DNA of 64,000 bases from contig BMTG01000001.1 of assembly GCA_014649555.1 (NCBI GenBank), positions 1,178,001 through 1,242,000 of the forward strand, written 5' to 3'. Below are positions 26,231 to 34,236 of the stretch, piece after piece (position 1 is the first letter of the stretch; the number at the start of each line of letters is the position of its first letter). The notes under the pieces are model-generated. The model was not told the origin of the DNA and made no database searches. It saw only the letters and a list, made by a program, of their open reading frames with translations. A program made the position numbers and the translations under genes. This DNA comes from Streptomyces globisporus (GTDB lineage Bacteria > Actinomycetota > Actinomycetes > Streptomycetales > Streptomycetaceae).

Positions 26231-27802
26231 GTGACCGCCGTGAACGACGTGACCGCGCTCGCCCGCACTCTGGGCGCCTCCCGCACCTTCTGGGAACTGA
26301 TCGAGGCCCGCGCCGCCCTCACCCCCGACCGCCCGGTACTGCTCCAGGAGGACAGGACCCTGACCTTCGGCGAGCTGCGGGACCGCGCGGAGCGGGTCGC
26401 GGCCGGGCTGTACGGGATGGGCGTCCGGGCGGGGACCGTCGTCGCCTGGCAGCTGCCGACCCGGCTGGAGACGGCCCTGCTCTCCTTCGCGCTGACCCGG
26501 CTCGGGGCCGTGCAGAGTCCGGTCATCCCGTTCTACCGCGACCGCGAAGTGCGTTTCGCGCTCAGGGAGTCGGGGGCGGCGTTCTTCGCCGTGCCGGGCG
26601 TGTGGCGGGGCTTCGACCACACCGCGATGGCCGAGCGGATCGCCGGCGAACTCCCGGACCCGCCGCACGTCTTCGAGGCGTACGACGCCCTCCCCGACGG
26701 CGACCCGGCGCTCCTGCCGCCCCCGCCGGAACCGGCCTCCGGCGAGGATGTCCGCTGGATCTACTGGACCTCGGGCACCACGTCCGACCCCAAGGGCGTC
26801 CTGCACACCGACCGCTCCCTGATCGCGGGCGGCTCCTGCCTCGCGCACGCGTTGACGTTGTCGGCGGACGACGTGGGCTCGATGGCGTTCCCGTACGCCC
26901 ATGTCGCCGGGCCCGACTACACGGTGATGCTGCTGCTCTACGGCTTCCCGGCGGTGATGTTCGAGCAGTTCGCGCTGCCGGACGCGCTGGCGGAGTACCG
27001 GCTCCACGGGGTGACCGTGGCGGGCGGGTCGACGGCGTTCTACGCGATGTTCCTGGCCGAGCAGCGCAAGGCCCCGGGCCGCCCGCTCATCCCGTCCCTC
27101 CGGCTCCTCGCGGGCGGCGGGGCGCCCAAGCCGCCGGAGGTCTACCACGCGGTGGTGCGGGAGATGGGGGTCCAGCTCACCCACGGGTACGGCATGACCG
27201 AGGTCCCGATGATCACCATGGGCGCCCCGGACGACACGACGGAGAACCTCGCCACGACGGAGGGCCGGCCACCCGCGGGCATGGAGATCCGGATCACCGA
27301 CGAGCACGGCAAGCCGCTCCCGTACGGGGTGGAGGGCGAGGTACGGCTGCGCGGGGAGGCGGTCTGCCGGGGTTATCTGGACAGCGGGGCGACGGCGGCG
27401 GCGTTCGACGCGGAGGGGTTCCTGATCACCGGGGACCTGGGCCGGCTGCGGGAGAGCGGACACCTCACGCTCACCGGCCGGCTGAAGGACATCATCATCC
27501 GCAAGGGCGAGAACATCTCCGCCAAGGAGATCGAGGACCTGCTCCACACGCACCCGGGCGTGTCCGACGCGGCGGTGATCGGCCTGCCCGACCCGGAGCG
27601 CGGCGAACGGGTCTGCGCGGTGATCGAACAACCCGACGGCGCCCGGCCGTTGACGTCGGCCGAGCTCACGGCCCACCTGCGGGAGGCGGGCCTGTCCGTC
27701 CACAAGGTGCCGGAGCAGTGGGAGGTGCTGGACGCCCTGCCCCGCAACGAGACCCTGCGCAAGGTGCTCAAGTACCGGCTGCGGGAGCGGTTCGGCGGGT
27801 GA
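26231..27802 (+). CDS. AMP-dependent acyl-CoA synthetase/ligase
   Basis: 523 residues of the ANL superfamily. The P-loop-like WIYWTSGTTSDPKGVLHTDR is near residue 180, the A5 motif GYGMTEVPMITMGAP follows, and A8 appears as ITGDLGRLRESGHLTLTGRL with RLKDIIIRKGENISAKEIE. The C-terminal Lys used for adenylation is in RNETLRKVLKYRLRE. It likely makes the CoA thioester of an aromatic, steroid or terpenoid acid. GTG start with GGAGGG 6 nt upstream. A strong terminator follows. Confidence 0.9.
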   Translation: MTAVNDVTALARTLGASRTFWELIEARAALTPDRPVLLQEDRTLTFGELRDRAERVAAGLYGMGVRAGTVVAWQLPTRLETALLSFALTRLGAVQSPVIPFYRDREVRFALRESGAAFFAVPGVWRGFDHTAMAERIAGELPDPPHVFEAYDALPDGDPALLPPPPEPASGEDVRWIYWTSGTTSDPKGVLHTDRSLIAGGSCLAHALTLSADDVGSMAFPYAHVAGPDYTVMLLLYGFPAVMFEQFALPDALAEYRLHGVTVAGGSTAFYAMFLAEQRKAPGRPLIPSLRLLAGGGAPKPPEVYHAVVREMGVQLTHGYGMTEVPMITMGAPDDTTENLATTEGRPPAGMEIRITDEHGKPLPYGVEGEVRLRGEAVCRGYLDSGATAAAFDAEGFLITGDLGRLRESGHLTLTGRLKDIIIRKGENISAKEIEDLLHTHPGVSDAAVIGLPDPERGERVCAVIEQPDGARPLTSAELTAHLREAGLSVHKVPEQWEVLDALPRNETLRKVLKYRLRERFGG

Positions 27803-27820
27803 GGGCGGGCCGTACGGGAG

Positions 27821-27855
27821 GCGTTACGGGGGCGGGTGCGCCGTCCCCGTAACGC
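27821..27855. terminator. Strong hairpin terminator
   Basis: GCGTTACGGGG at 27821-27831 pairs perfectly with its complement at 27845-27855 over a 13-nt loop. It lies between the ligase (+) and the convergent EF-hand gene (-) and should stop both. Confidence 0.8.
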
Positions 27856-27864
27856 GGGGAACAC

Positions 27865-28386
27865 CTACGCGTCGGGCTCGATCACCGTGAAGTACACGGC
27901 GAGCGCCGACACCACATCGCTCTCCGCGACCTTCCCGTCCCGGTCGGTGTCCAGGCTCTGGGCGGCGACGCCCGCGATCTCGGCGCTGGCCCCGAGGACC
28001 CGGAGCGCCCGCTCCACGTCCGCGACCGACGCTCTGCCGTCGTTCCCGCCGTCCGCGACGGCGATGACCGCCCGCAGGAACGGCCGGGCGATCTCGGCGA
28101 ACCGCTCAGGATTGTCCCGGAGCCGCTTCACCGCCCCGCCGACGAACTCCTCCCGGGTGACCCGCTGGTCCCCGTCCACATCGGCGATCCCCGCCATGCC
28201 CTGCCAGAAGGCCTCGGCCCCGGTGTAGAGGGCCTGCCCCTTGTCGCAGCGGGCCGTCGTACCGAACTCGGTGAGCAGACGGGCGGCTGCGGCGTTGAAA
28301 TCGGCGCGATCGATGTAGCCGTTGCCGTCCTGGTCGAAGGCGGCGAAGCGGTGCGCGATCTTTCGCTCGTACTCTGCGCTGTCCAT
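27865..28386 (-). CDS. EF-hand calcium-binding protein (calerythrin-like)
   Basis: 173 residues. EF-hand loops read DQDGNGYIDRADF (about 18-30), DVDGDQRVTREEF (about 69-81), a degenerate DGGNDGRASVADV (about 112) and DTDRDGKVAESDV (about 145). Loops 1, 2 and 4 keep the acidic x, y and z ligands; loop 3 has an insertion and lost spacing. That four-hand layout matches calerythrin and related sarcoplasmic-type bacterial proteins. No signal peptide, so it is a cytoplasmic calcium buffer or sensor. Single gene. Confidence 0.9.
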   Translation of the reverse strand: MDSAEYERKIAHRFAAFDQDGNGYIDRADFNAAAARLLTEFGTTARCDKGQALYTGAEAFWQGMAGIADVDGDQRVTREEFVGGAVKRLRDNPERFAEIARPFLRAVIAVADGGNDGRASVADVERALRVLGASAEIAGVAAQSLDTDRDGKVAESDVVSALAVYFTVIEPDA

Positions 28387-28471
28387 GCGGGGAGCGTACG
28401 TCGCCGGGAGGGCTCAGGTGTCACCAAGAAGCTGTTCCTGTGTGACAACCTCGCATCGGGCGGGCGCCGCT

Positions 28472-28846
28472 TCAGGCGCTCAGCGGCCTGCACTCCTCGT
28501 CGGTGGCCGACAGCGCGTCGGGGTAGACGTCGAAGAGCCGGCGCACACCGAGTGCGCCGAGCACCTTGTTGACGTGCGAGCCGTCCTCCGCACCCCGGGC
28601 CGGGAGGATCAGCCGCAGGCGGCCGCCGCAGGACTTCATCAGGCGGCGTGAGGCGATCAGCACACCGACGCCGCTGGAGTCGCAGAAGAAGACGTCGGAC
28701 AGGTCGAGCACCACATCGTGCTGCCCCTCCGCGACCGCCTCGTGGACGGACTGGCGCACCACGGGCGAGGTCACCAGATCGAGTTCACCGCTTATGCGCA
28801 GCACGGCCCAGGAGTTCTGCTCCGCCTCGTCCACTTTGAGCGTCAC
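28472..28846 (-). CDS. STAS-domain anti-anti-sigma factor
   Basis: 124 residues. The fold runs from WAVLRISGELDLVTSPVVRQ to DLSDVFFCDSSGVGVLIASR; the Ser of DSSG is the phosphorylation position of SpoIIAA/RsbV proteins. GTG 28846 has AGAGGTCC upstream. Divergent from an ECF sigma gene. RsbW-type kinases phosphorylate it to block partner exchange; one candidate is at 21698. Confidence 0.9.
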   Translation of the reverse strand: MTLKVDEAEQNSWAVLRISGELDLVTSPVVRQSVHEAVAEGQHDVVLDLSDVFFCDSSGVGVLIASRRLMKSCGGRLRLILPARGAEDGSHVNKVLGALGVRRLFDVYPDALSATDEECRPLSA

Positions 28847-29175
28847 GACTGGACCTCTCGTTCCGGGGCTCCCGGCAATCCGGAAGTTTCCGTTCCTCCT
28901 CGCGGCTGCCCAACCGCACCCCCATGAAACACCGAAGTACCCGACAAGGCCCAGGAGGTTTCCGGCGTAAAGGCGCGGTTCGGCCCGTTTCCGCTGATCA
29001 GAGCGGCCGGGGAGGCATCGCGGCCGAAAATCGACTACCGTCGTCGGCCACGCGCCTCGGGGAGAGAGTTGCCTCAAAGGGGCGTGCACCGCACACCCGG
29101 CGGACTACATTCGGTCCTCACGGGCACAGGGGCATCACGGAGCTGAGCACGACGGAGCCGGGGGCTGGGGGGTTC
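28847..29175. other. Divergent promoter region of STAS and ECF sigma genes
   Basis: 329 bp between the STAS gene (-) and the sigma factor (+). It holds GGAGG-like purine tracts but no coding frame with Streptomyces codon bias, and no strong palindrome that I can see. Both genes probably use promoters here. Confidence 0.5.
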
Positions 29176-29769
29176 ATGGCGAAGGACACGGCGCCCCGCT
29201 GGGACCGCAGGATGCAGCAGAGGCTGGCCCGCGGCGAGGCGGCGGCGCTCGGCGAGCTCTACGACCGGTTCGCGGCCCTCGTCCACAGCCAGGCCCACCG
29301 GATGCTCGACGACGAGGACGCCGCCGACCTGGTGACCCGCGAGGTCTTCGCCCAGGTCTGGGAGAACCCCGAGGCGTACGACCCGAAGCAGGGCTCGATG
29401 CGCTCCTGGGTGGCCCGCCTCACCCACCGCCGGTCCGTCCAGCGGCTGCGCAGCGCGGCGGCCTCCTCGTACGCGGCGGAGCACGGCGAGGGCGCGGTGC
29501 CCGACCCGGAGGAGCTGGAGCGGCGGGTGCGCAGCGCCACGGCCGCCGCCCGCGCCGACTACATCGTCTCCTCGATGCCCGTACCGCTGCGGGAGGCCCT
29601 GGAGCTGGCCTACATCCACCGGCGGGACTACCGGCAGACCGCAGCCGATCTCGGGGTCACCGAGGACGAGGCGCGCCGCCGGCTCCGGCTGGGGCTCCAG
29701 CTGCTCTCCACGGCGAACGCCCGCCCGCTCGAAGGGGCCGCGCCACCCGGTTACGGACGGGTCCGGTGA
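29176..29769 (+). CDS. ECF-family RNA polymerase sigma factor
   Basis: 197 residues. Region 2 (LYDRFAALVHSQAHRMLDDE, LVTREVFAQVWENPEAYDP, SWVARLTHRRSVQRLRSA) and region 4 (PLREALELAYIHRRDYRQTA, then ADLGVTEDEARRRLRLGLQL) are both complete. It directs RNA polymerase to a stress-type promoter. The GTGA overlap with the next gene strongly suggests that the latter is its anti-sigma factor. ATG 29176 has a G-rich tract upstream. Confidence 0.9.
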   Translation: MAKDTAPRWDRRMQQRLARGEAAALGELYDRFAALVHSQAHRMLDDEDAADLVTREVFAQVWENPEAYDPKQGSMRSWVARLTHRRSVQRLRSAAASSYAAEHGEGAVPDPEELERRVRSATAAARADYIVSSMPVPLREALELAYIHRRDYRQTAADLGVTEDEARRRLRLGLQLLSTANARPLEGAAPPGYGRVR

Positions 29770-31334
29770 CCGGCGGCGGACGCGAGAGCGAGGGCGGCGA
29801 GGAGGAGGTGCGCGGCGCCCGGCGGATACCTGGCCCGCGCGGGGCGGCGGACGACCTCGACCTGGCGTCCGTCCCGCTGCCGCCCCTGCCGCCGCCCGGC
29901 GGGAGCGCCCCGGACGAGGCCGTACCGGAACAGTCGCAGCCCGCGTCCGCGTCCGCGTCGGGCGACGCGCCGGAGAGCGATGCCGGGGAGCCCGAGCCGG
30001 ATCTTGGGCCCGGCCCGGCGGCGGAAGCCTGGCCCGAGCCAGGTCCCTGTCCCGAGCCGGAACCCGGGCCCGAACCGGAACCGGCCGACGGCCACCCGCA
30101 CCCGGCTGCCCCGGAACCGGAACCGGCCGCCCCGGCGGCGGAAGCCTGGCCCGAGCCGGGTCCCGGGCCCGAACCGGCCGACGGCACCCCGGAGCCGCCC
30201 GCCCCGGACCCCCTCGTGAGCTCCGCCCCCGTCGTCCTCCCCCACCAGGTCCTCAAGGCCCTTCTCGGCGCCTGGGCGCTGTCCGCCTGCTCGGCGGAGG
30301 AGACAGCCGCCGTGGAGGACCACCTCACCGGGTGCGCCCCGTGCGCCGACGAGGCGCTGCGGCTGCGGGACGCGGTCGGCCTGCTGCACACCGACGGCTC
30401 CCTGGACCTCGACCCGACGCTCCGCACCCGGGTGCTGGACGGCTGCTTCGGCCGCCGCCCGGCCCGGATCCCGGTGCCGGAGTGGGCCGCCCCGTACGAC
30501 GCCGAGACCGCCCGGCTCGACGCGCTGCTCCGCGACATCGGGGACTCCGAATGGCACGCCCCGGTGCGGCTCCAGTGGTTCGAGGAGGAGCGCCGGGTCA
30601 GCCGCCGGACCACGGTCGCCGGGGTGATCGGGCATCTGATGGCCGTCGACGGGCTGCTGTCCGCCGCGCTCGGGCTCGACGACCCGCTCGACGGCGGCAA
30701 GGCGCCGCTGGACCCCACCGAGCGCACCGAGACGTACTGGTCGGCGACGCGCCGGCCGCCCACCCGGGCCGTCCGTGAACCCTGGCGGGCCCAGAGCCAC
30801 GAGCTGATCCGTACGGCGTCCTTCGCCGGGCGGAACGTCGCCGAGACGTCCGTCTCCTACGGCGCCTTCGCCCTGCCGCTCCAGGACGCCGCCCTGGACC
30901 GGGCGTTCGAGTGCTGGGTCCACGGCGGGGACATCGCCGACGCCGTCGACTACCCCTACCCGGCCCCGTCCGCCGCCCATCTGCACCGGATGATCGACCT
31001 GGCGGCCCGGATGCTTCCGGCCGCCCTCGCGGGCCGTCGCAGCGCCGGACTGGCCGGACCGGCGAAGGACCTCGTCGCAGCGGGCGCGCCGGGCCGCTCG
31101 CTCCATCTGGAGATCGAGGGGCACGGCGGAGGCGACTGGTACATCGCGCTGGACTCCCCGGCCGCCGTCGGCGCGCCCGAGCGCGCGGTGGCGCAGGTCG
31201 CGCTGGACGGGGTCGAGTTCTGCCGGCTCGTCGCGGGCCACATCTCGCCGGTCGAAGCGGCGGCGGGCCAGGAGGGCGACCGCGAGGCCATCCGCGACGT
31301 GCTGTTCGCGGCGGCCTCGCTCAGCCGGCTCTGA
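29766..31334 (+). CDS. Zinc-finger anti-sigma-like protein fused to MDMPI-type domain
   Basis: 522 residues. A 150-residue Pro/Glu/Ala low-complexity N-terminus is followed by a ZAS-like motif H186-x3-C190-x2-C193 (DHLTGCAPCADEAL), usual for anti-sigma factors that release sigma on redox change. A maleylpyruvate-isomerase-type (DinB-like) metal-binding fold then runs over about 235-520 (HLMAVDGLLSAALG, FECWVHGGDIADAV). There is no membrane segment, so it is cytoplasmic. The gene overlaps the ECF sigma gene by GTGA. The linker holds a 40-residue duplication. Confidence 0.85.
   Translation: MTGGGRESEGGEEEVRGARRIPGPRGAADDLDLASVPLPPLPPPGGSAPDEAVPEQSQPASASASGDAPESDAGEPEPDLGPGPAAEAWPEPGPCPEPEPGPEPEPADGHPHPAAPEPEPAAPAAEAWPEPGPGPEPADGTPEPPAPDPLVSSAPVVLPHQVLKALLGAWALSACSAEETAAVEDHLTGCAPCADEALRLRDAVGLLHTDGSLDLDPTLRTRVLDGCFGRRPARIPVPEWAAPYDAETARLDALLRDIGDSEWHAPVRLQWFEEERRVSRRTTVAGVIGHLMAVDGLLSAALGLDDPLDGGKAPLDPTERTETYWSATRRPPTRAVREPWRAQSHELIRTASFAGRNVAETSVSYGAFALPLQDAALDRAFECWVHGGDIADAVDYPYPAPSAAHLHRMIDLAARMLPAALAGRRSAGLAGPAKDLVAAGAPGRSLHLEIEGHGGGDWYIALDSPAAVGAPERAVAQVALDGVEFCRLVAGHISPVEAAAGQEGDREAIRDVLFAAASLSRL
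30014..30157. repeat. Direct repeat inside anti-sigma gene linker
   Basis: A 27-bp stretch starting CCCGGCGGCGGAAGCCTGGC is identical at 30014-30040 and 30131-30157, 117 bp apart. It encodes the repeated AAEAWPEPGP units of the linker. Unequal recombination would change linker length in frame. Confidence 0.8.
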
Positions 31335-31382
31335 AGCCGGGCCGGACGTCCCGGCCGGCTGTGAACCCGCCGGGCCGAACCG

Positions 31383-32279
31383 CTACGCGAAGATCACCGT
31401 ACGGCGGCCGTTGAGCAGGATGCGCCGCTCCGCGTGCCACTTCACCGCCCGCGCCAGCGCCTGGCACTCGACGTCCCGGCCGATGGCGACCAACTGGTCG
31501 GGGGTGACGTCGTGGCCGACGCGCTCGACCTCCTGCTCGATGATCGGGCCCTCGTCGAGGTCGGCGGTGACGTAGTGCGCGGTCGCGCCGATCAGCTTCA
31601 CGCCCCGGGCGTGCGCCTGGTGGTAGGGCTTGGCGCCCTTGAAGCTCGGCAGGAACGAGTGGTGGATGTTGATGATCCGGCCGCTGAGCTGCTTGCACAG
31701 ATCGTCGGAGAGGACCTGCATGTAGCGGGCGAGGACCACCAGCTCGACGTCCTCCTCGCGGACCAGCTCCAGCAGCGCCGCCTCCGCCTCCGGCTTGTTG
31801 TCCTTGGTCACCGGAAGGTGCCGGAAGGGGACGCCGTACGAGGCGACGAGCTCGGCGAAGTCCGTGTGGTTGGAGACGACGGCCGCGATCTCGACCGGCA
31901 GCGCGCCGGTACGGGAGCGGAACAGCAGGTCGTTGAGGCAGTGGCCGAACTTGCTGACCATCAGCACGATCCGCATCTTCTCGTCCGACCGGTGGATCTG
32001 CCACTCCATCCGGAAGGCCTCGCCGATCGCCGCGAAGCTGGCGCGCAGCTTGTCCACGGTCACGGTGGCGTCCGCCGAGAAGTGGACGCGCATGAAGAAC
32101 AGGCCCGTGTCGTGGTCCCCGAACTGCTGGCTGTCCTCGATGTTGCAGCCGGTCATGAAGAGATAGCTCGACACGGCGTGCACGATGCCCTGTTTGTCGG
32201 GGCAGGAGAGCGTGAGGACGTACTGCTCGGTCGCGGCGGCGTCCGGGATGGCGGCGGAGGCGGGCTGTGGCGCGGTCAT
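31383..32279 (-). CDS. purU: Formyltetrahydrofolate deformylase
   Basis: 298 residues. An ACT-like N-terminal domain (VLTLSCPDKQGIVHAVSSYL, residues 19-95) and a formyltransferase-type hydrolase domain with INIHHSFLPSFKGAKPY and ATAHYVTADLDEGPIIEQEV carry the Asn-His-Asp triad. It releases formate from 10-formyl-THF and so tunes one-carbon and purine supply. ATG 32279 is the start; a conserved small hypothetical gene lies 28 bp upstream on the same strand and may be co-transcribed. Convergent with the anti-sigma gene. Confidence 0.93.
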   Translation of the reverse strand: MTAPQPASAAIPDAAATEQYVLTLSCPDKQGIVHAVSSYLFMTGCNIEDSQQFGDHDTGLFFMRVHFSADATVTVDKLRASFAAIGEAFRMEWQIHRSDEKMRIVLMVSKFGHCLNDLLFRSRTGALPVEIAAVVSNHTDFAELVASYGVPFRHLPVTKDNKPEAEAALLELVREEDVELVVLARYMQVLSDDLCKQLSGRIINIHHSFLPSFKGAKPYHQAHARGVKLIGATAHYVTADLDEGPIIEQEVERVGHDVTPDQLVAIGRDVECQALARAVKWHAERRILLNGRRTVIFA

Positions 32280-32307
32280 CCTCGTAGCGTGCCACACCCG
32301 GCCGGTG

Positions 32308-32805
32308 CTAGGCGGCCCTGGTCATGATGCGGATGACATCCAGCGAGCGGGGCGGTATGTCCGGATCCTCCGCGTCGTTGGTGGCGAGCATCACATGGGC
32401 CTCGCGGGCCGCCTGGACGGCCTCGGGCCAGCCGTGGTGCTCCAGATAGGCGGAGACGGGGGCGTCCGCGCCGACCTGGTGCATGATCCGCAGCACCCGG
32501 AGGGCGGCGGCGTCCACGGCGGCGGCCTCGGCGGAGTCCCTGAATATGGTGCCGACGTACTTCTCGGCGGACCAGTTGTCGAGCCAGGTGTCCTCGACCA
32601 GGCGGTACACGGCGTCGGTGACGTCCCCGTACCCTTCCCGGCCGGCGAGCCAGCACTCGTGGTGGAAGACGGGGTCGGAGAGCATGTGCAGCGCCGAGCG
32701 CACGTTGGTGCGCCAGCGCCACCACGGCATGTCAGTGAGCGGCATGCCGCCCATGGTGGAGGAGCGACGGCCGCGACGGGAAGAGTTCTCCGAACCTTGC
32801 TGCAC
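32308..32805 (-). CDS. Conserved hypothetical protein upstream of purU
   Basis: 165 residues from GTG 32805. It begins MQQGSENSSRRGRRSSTMGG and continues PLTDMPWWRWRTNVRSALHM; the rest is helical and acidic with AEAAAVDAAALRVLRIMHQV. No domain that I recognise and no membrane segment. Starts at ATG 32754 or 32745 are possible, but neither has a clear ribosome-binding site. Probable operon with purU. Confidence 0.7.
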   Translation of the reverse strand: MQQGSENSSRRGRRSSTMGGMPLTDMPWWRWRTNVRSALHMLSDPVFHHECWLAGREGYGDVTDAVYRLVEDTWLDNWSAEKYVGTIFRDSAEAAAVDAAALRVLRIMHQVGADAPVSAYLEHHGWPEAVQAAREAHVMLATNDAEDPDIPPRSLDVIRIMTRAA

Positions 32806-32928
32806 GGTGCTCGATCGTACGTTCCTTCACCGCGCCTCCGCACGGGCCCCCGCAATTCACCTGGGCGTCACCGAGCGTTGAGCACGGCACACCGCGCCGT
32901 TACCCCGGGCCCGGAAAAGTCCCTTTCC

Positions 32929-34200
32929 ATGACCGGACGGCGACGCCCCACCTTTCCCCGCCCCTTCCCGGGCGTCATCAGCGCGGCGGTGGCGGGGGCG
33001 CTCCTGCTGTCCGGCTGCGGCGGGCTCCCTGGGGCCACGGGGGGATCCAGGGAGCCCGTCACGGTGATGACCTGGGCCCCCGACCGGTCCGAGGACATCA
33101 ACGCGGTGAAGATGGCCGGGGTGCCCGCGATGGCGCAGACGTACGCCCGCTGGGTCAACGACACCGGGGGCATCGACGGGCGCGAGCTGCGGGTGATCGT
33201 CTGCGACGAGGGCGACACCACGATCGGCGCCGAGCGGTGCGCGCGGGAGGCCGTCACCAAGAAGGTCGCCGCCGTCGTCGGTTCGTACAGCAGCCACGGC
33301 CAGAGCTTCATGCCCGCACTGGAGGCGGGCGGCGTCCCGTACATCGGCGGTTACGGCGCCTCCACCGAGGAGTTCAGCAGCTACCTCTCCTACCCGGTCA
33401 ACGGCGGCCAGTCGGCCCTGCTGGCGGGCCACGGAAGGCAGTTGGGCGGCAGCTGCACCCGGGTCTCGCTGGTGCGGCCCGACTCGATCGGCGGCGACGG
33501 CATGCCGCCGCTCCTCAACAACGGGCTGGTGGCCGCGGACCGGCCCGCCTCCACCGACATCCTGGCCCCGCTGGACGCCACGTCCTACGACGAGCAGGCC
33601 GAGCAGGCGCTGGAGCGGTCCGACGGCGGCTGTGTGACGGCGGTGCTCGGCGGCCGTACGGAGACGTTCTTCGACTCCTTCCGCCGACTGGAGCCGGACG
33701 GCGAGCAGGTCAGGATCTCCTCCGTTCTGGGCAGCGTCAGCCAGCCGCTCATCAACCGCACGGGCGGCCGGAACAGCCCCTTCGAGGGCGCCTACGTCAC
33801 CGGCTGGTACCCGGACGCGAAGAACGCGCGCTGGCAGCCGATGCGCGACGTGATCCAGAAGTACGCCTTCGGGGACAACCGCATCGACCCGGACGACACC
33901 GCCGTACAGACGACGTGGATCGCGTACACCGCGCTGCGGGCGGCCGTCCGGGCGGTCGGCGACGACAACGTCACCCCGGGCCGGGTCGTGGCCGCGCTCA
34001 ACGGGGGCGTCGAGGTCGACACCGGCGGCCTGACCCCGACGCTCCGCTGGCGCTTCAAGGACCTCGTCGGCACGTTGGGCTACCCGCGCATCGTCAACAC
34101 GAAGGTGACGTTCCAGGTGGTCCGCGAGGGCCGCCTCACCGCCCAGAAGAAGGGCTTCGTGGACGTCGCGGACGCCCTGACGGACGCCCCGCGCAGTTAG
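32929..34200 (+). CDS. Lipoprotein amino-acid-type ABC receptor (PBP1)
   Basis: 423 residues. The lipobox LLLSGC places the lipid-anchored Cys at residue 30. The mature part reads as a Leu/Ile/Val-binding type PBP1 fold (AVKMAGVPAMAQTYARWVND, KKVAAVVGSYSSHGQSFMPA, FEGAYVTGWYPDAKNARWQP). No permease or ATPase is adjacent, so it may serve a remote transporter or act as a sensor. Divergent from the purU operon. Confidence 0.85.
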   Translation: MTGRRRPTFPRPFPGVISAAVAGALLLSGCGGLPGATGGSREPVTVMTWAPDRSEDINAVKMAGVPAMAQTYARWVNDTGGIDGRELRVIVCDEGDTTIGAERCAREAVTKKVAAVVGSYSSHGQSFMPALEAGGVPYIGGYGASTEEFSSYLSYPVNGGQSALLAGHGRQLGGSCTRVSLVRPDSIGGDGMPPLLNNGLVAADRPASTDILAPLDATSYDEQAEQALERSDGGCVTAVLGGRTETFFDSFRRLEPDGEQVRISSVLGSVSQPLINRTGGRNSPFEGAYVTGWYPDAKNARWQPMRDVIQKYAFGDNRIDPDDTAVQTTWIAYTALRAAVRAVGDDNVTPGRVVAALNGGVEVDTGGLTPTLRWRFKDLVGTLGYPRIVNTKVTFQVVREGRLTAQKKGFVDVADALTDAPRS

Positions 34201-34236
34201 CCGCCCGCCCTGGGGGGCCGTCGGCGCTCCGTCGCC

